Shown: piece by piece, positions 60,460 to 64,000 of the stretch
Numbering within the stretch: the first letter of the stretch is position 1
Layout of the letters: every line of letters starts with the position of its first letter
Origin: Quercus robur
Taxonomy: Eukaryota > Streptophyta > Magnoliopsida > Fagales > Fagaceae
Direction: 5' to 3'
Assembly (NCBI RefSeq): GCF_932294415.1
Contig: NC_065541.1
Span: 66,804,695-66,868,694, forward strand
Length of the DNA stretch: 64,000 nt
Made by a program: the position numbers and the translations under genes
The notes under the pieces: model-generated
What the model saw: only the letters and a program-made list of their open reading frames with translations
Told to the model about the DNA's origin: nothing
Database searches by the model: none

Positions 60460-61450
60460 GTATATACCTATATATACAACAGTATCGACATCAAAATAGT
60501 AGAGACCGCATTTTTCTCTGCCTTGACTGCAGGCTACAAGGAGAACCTTCCTTCCCATAATAGCATGCCCCTCCCATATAGTCTCCTTATGTAAGTCCCT
60601 AATATTGGAGGGAGCACTGGGACATGGCAATGCAGTCCACTCATTAATCATACATCTCAAACAATTCATAGGCTCTTCTGTGTTTTGTGCTTCCAAAGCT
60701 TAAGATTGAGCCAGTGCTTCCAAAAAATGGATTTGCCATTGAAGAAGTAAAATTTGGAACCTAATTGAATGCAACACATGGCAGAAGGGTACTCTCCATT
60801 TCTAAGTTTGAGGATTGGATTTGAGGTACCATTCGGAAGAGGGTTGGATTCTTTATTGCTTTGAGTTGGGCGGGTTTAGTTGGGGGAGGAGGGAGATGAT
60901 TTGGTACAAAAATCTCAAACAATGAATATTGGAATTTTCCATAGTTGTGCATGTGATCTCAATATACATACAGTTTTGTTGTTGTTGAAGCCATTGTCAC
61001 GGCACAATGGTTGGTTCTGAAGATGAAGAACAACCTAGGGTTTTGATTCGATTTGAACTTTGAAGACGCAACTACATTTTATAAGTTACGGGTGGGAATT
61101 TTGTATAATTGATTGGACTTGTTTATATTTAGAAAAAGTATACCATATTTCAGTATTACCAACTCAGCATCCATTTTGGTGTTTCCAACCCAATGAATGC
61201 ACTTGGACATGGCAATGCAGTCCACTTATCAACTACAAGTTCATACACCTCAATCAATTCATGGGCTTTATTTTATTTTATTTTAAGCTTCCATCACATG
61301 TGATTGAGTAAGTGCTTTCAAGAACGTAAATCTTTTCATCCCACCACAAACACCAAAGGGGTAGCTTTTCCAATGTTCATGGATGCAACCCTTGTCAACT
61401 TCTTATCATTATCGGTGGTGTCAAAAACATGGACATCTCAGGGGATATTG
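60460..61450 (-). pseudogene. kelch-repeat (F-box/kelch type) pseudogene with a duplicated segment
   Basis: Minus-strand pieces read as kelch-like sequence: KLTRVASMNIGKATPLVFVV (near 61430-61370), VYELVVDKWTALPCPSAF (near 61240-61190), then LLPCVAFN (near 60790-60765), EWTALPCPSAPSNIRDLH (near 60640-60590) and GHAIMGRKVLLVA with GLYYFDVDT (near 60570-60480). The W-T-x-L-P motif and the V-G-R-K-V-L step are typical of plant kelch proteins. The segment with GGACATGGCAATGCAGTCCAC occurs twice (about 60619 and 61203), so two repeat-coding parts are retained or duplicated. Stops and frame changes separate the pieces, for example a TGA after FVVG and a frame change before EWTALP. No start codon or F-box was found. 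Confidence 0.5.
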
Positions 61451-61868
61451 TTTTGGTTTTCAAATGATGTTTTTTATTAACTTTGAGAATTCATATATGT
61501 GTGTGGAACTAATATTGTTGTAATTATTCTATGTAATTAAAAAGATTAATTATGTTTATTTTGTTATATTCGTTATTTTAAGCATAATGAAATTTTTATA
61601 TCATTTTTCTAAGATTTATATGAGAAACAATTGAGTTTTTTGTTATGTGAGAAAAAATTGATTTGAAACATGGTATTGTTGCTCAAATTTAGTTATTTTT
61701 GCAACAATGTCTAACAAAAAGGAAAATAAATAAATAAATTTAGTAACACACAATCAAAAATGTAAAAAAAAAAAAAAATGTAAAGATATTTGTATTTTTT
61801 AATAGGCATGAAACATGCCTATTTATATTAGTCACTATATCATGCAAATATTAATTTGTAAACATATA
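61451..61868. other. AT-rich DNA between the kelch pseudogene and the LTR element
   Basis: Nothing recognisable apart from A and T runs. Confidence 0.5.
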
Positions 61869-62556
61869 TGTGGGGCCGGCCCAAAAATGATGGGCTATTC
61901 CAAGCTCAGGCCCGTCCGAGGAGCGTCCTGTCCAACGAAAAGCCTCATATGAAGCGCTATTCAACCCCAATAGCGTCAAGGAAACCTGTCCGAGGAGTAA
62001 CTCCTCCTCGGACATCGCGAAGCCCAGACGAGAAACTTGCCCCAGCCATTTCAGCTCGTCTTCCCAACATATAAAACGAATTAAATTCAAAATATCTCAC
62101 GGAAGGCTACCACCACATTAATTGCGCCCCAACCACCCTCTTGGCCGCATTAATGAGGAAAAGATTCCTGAACAGTACCGCCTTGGCCTCTGCAACTCAC
62201 AAAGGGTCTGATGAGGGCGTCTGATGGGACAGGTGCTCGAGTGGATGCTTGGATGATTAACAGGTGTAAGGCTGGGATGAAAAGAAGAAAAATATATAAT
62301 GTAGTGGAGTCCCTCAAAGAAGGGGACGAGGGAACTGTATCAGAAACATAAAAAAGAAATAAAATCAGACTTGAGAAAGATCCATTCTGGTGTTTTTCTA
62401 TTTTCCTTTTGCAAACCATACTGCCCATGCATAAGACCGAACAAGTTCACTGAGGCCAAGTTCTTTGACCCATCCTCTACAAATAATTATTGTGGGTTGC
62501 GCTTTGGGCCAGGGCCTAATCAACACGAGTTGGGCCAGGAAAATCGTGTAACCACA
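61869..62556 (+). repeat. 5' LTR of the Ty3/gypsy element
   Basis: About 688 bp with TG and CA ends, directly followed by the primer-binding site. The other LTR of the pair is outside the window, so the target duplication cannot be checked. Confidence 0.7.
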
Positions 62557-64000
62557 ATTGGCGCCGTCTGTGGGAAGAGCTAGGGCATCAGCTAGTGCAA
62601 CAGTCGAGCATGGCAGAACTAGATCCACACCAGGACGATCCTCACCAAGCTAACTCCCAACGAACACGACCTGCCGAGTCCCAGAGGCAAAATAACCCAA
62701 CCAACCCAGGCGGGAGGGGGAATCGTGAGGGGAGTGTGCATACCACCCGGACGAGCCAGAGTCACACTCAGATAGGAAGTCACGTGTCTCAGAGGCGAAA
62801 TAGTCACCAGGCCATGCAGCGAGAGATAGATGACCTAAAAAGGAAGTTACGACGTGCGCAGCGAAGACGATCTCCCTTTAACTCAGGCGAGTCTTCTAAT
62901 CCGGAAGACGTGAGTTACAGACGAAGGTCAAGGACCCCCCCAAGCGAAACCTTTTCTTACGAAAAGGAACCACGCCTTGTACGAAAGTATGAGCGCCCGT
63001 CCAGCAAAGGTTTGGGGAGCGACGCCATGAAGAAGGCGTTGGATCAGGTTTCAAGATCACCCTTCACGAATAGAATCGAAGGGGCTAAGATGCCAAGACG
63101 CTTCAACCAACCGGCGTTCGCCATTTATCACGGCAAAGCAAGACGAGGGGCTGGCCGAGGAGATAAGGTGTGAAGGTTTAGATAAGGTTGCTGTCAGCAA
63201 TGACCCGGAGAAGTTCTTTCAGGTCGGCTCTGAATTGCCCTCTCAGGAAAAGGAGGAACTGGTCAGATTTCTCAGAGAAAATGTCAACGTATTCGCTTGG
63301 GACGCCTACGATGCCCCTGGAGTCGATCCCAGCCTCATCTGCCACCACCTGAACGTCAACCCCTCTTCCACTCCGAGGAAGCAACCACCCCGACGCCCTT
63401 CAAAGGAACACGCTGGTGCCGTGAGAGACGAAGTAGCCAAGTTGAAAAGAGCAGGAGCTATCAAAGAGGTCTTTTATCCTGAATGGTTGGCGAACACAGT
63501 GGTGGTAAGGAAAAAGACGGGGAAGTGGAGGGTCTGCGTGGACTTCACGGACCTGAACAAGGCGTGCCCCAAGGACCCATTCCCCCTACCCAAAATTGAT
63601 CGATTGGTGGATGCAACCATGGGACACCCTCGAATGAGCTTCCTGGACGCCTTCCAGGGCTATCATCAGATATCCCTTGCGCTAGAGGACCAAGAGAAAA
63701 CGGCTTTCATGACGCCCATCGGAAATTATCATTATAAGGTGATGCCATTCGGGCTAAAGAACGCGGGCTCAACCTACCAAAGGATGATGACTCGGATGTT
63801 CGAGCCGCAACTGGGCAAGATCATTGAGGTGTATATAGACGATATGGTTGTGAAGAGTAAAAGGGTGTCCGATCACGTGCAAGACCTTGGAACAGTCTTC
63901 GCTATCTTAAGGGAGCACCGGTTGCGGCTGAATGCCTCCAAATGTTCATTCGGGGTCGGGTCTGGGAAATTCCTAGGGTACATGGTCACCCATAGAGGAA
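61869..64000 (+). mobile_element. Ty3/gypsy LTR retrotransposon fossil, 5' part, running off the window
   Basis: The 5' LTR is about 61869-62556: it starts TGTGGGGCCGG and ends ACCACA. It is followed by a primer-binding site (TTGGCGCCGTCTGTGGG, from about 62558). A gag-like N-terminal region rich in Arg, Ser and Gln (from about 62610) and a reverse-transcriptase region of Ty3/gypsy type (about 63400-64000, with VYIDDMVVKS at the catalytic site) are visible. The 3' LTR lies beyond the window, so age cannot be estimated from LTR divergence. The GC content is clearly above that of the surroundings. The coding part looks broken, with at least one break. Lineage within Ty3/gypsy is uncertain; Tat/Retand-like is a guess. 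Confidence 0.85.

Overview
This 64 kb window is nuclear DNA of a eudicot plant, probably a woody species; a Fagales tree such as oak would fit, but that is only an inference from repeat style. The evidence is spliced genes with GT/AG introns that match plant-only families, AT-rich intergenic DNA, many MITEs, L1-type LINE tails, tRNA-derived SINEs, a Helitron and a Ty3/gypsy element. Nothing prokaryotic, no CRISPR array and no rRNA or intact tRNA gene was seen.

Layout. At 1-49 (-) lies the first exon of a gene that runs off the left edge. Then follow about 8.5 kb of AT-rich DNA with a foldback MITE. LBD15-like (8597-9733, -, three exons) encodes a LOB-domain transcription factor. From 9.7 to 19.8 kb there is no gene, but several MITEs and three poly(A)-type insertions with target duplications. 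At 19843-20391 (-) is a single-exon DUF688-like gene. At 24175-29689 (-) is HISN2, the bifunctional histidine enzyme (HisI-HisE), in five exons with a 4.3 kb first intron. From 30.9 to 35.7 kb the DNA is heavily rearranged: a hAT transposon piece, a second hAT end, and a 2.8 kb mosaic of ACATAC-type hexamer repeats in alternating orientation. A 1.84 kb Helitron (37949-39787) stops about 215 bp before the start codon of the plastid ribosome-silencing factor IOJAP (40002-45841, +, five exons). Next is a WEB-family coiled-coil gene (47993-51140, +, two exons), then a divergent HMG-box gene (55560-57789, +, six small exons). A two-exon gene of unknown family (58676-59558, -) ends in a 14-residue coiled-coil repeat encoded by an exact 42-bp tandem repeat. 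A kelch-type pseudogene (about 60460-61450, -) and the 5' part of a Ty3/gypsy retrotransposon (from 61869, running off the right edge) close the window.

The genes are independent housekeeping or regulatory loci and do not form a pathway cluster. Three probably serve plastids: HISN2 and IOJAP have transit-peptide-like N termini, and the left-edge exon may have one. The clearest oddities are the inverted hexamer mosaic, the poly(A)-only insertions, a run of 30 G, the Helitron next to the IOJAP promoter, and the repeat-encoded coiled coil whose stop codon arose inside a repeat unit. I found no convincing new enzymatic or defence system. Exon borders were set by eye from splice consensus and reading frame.
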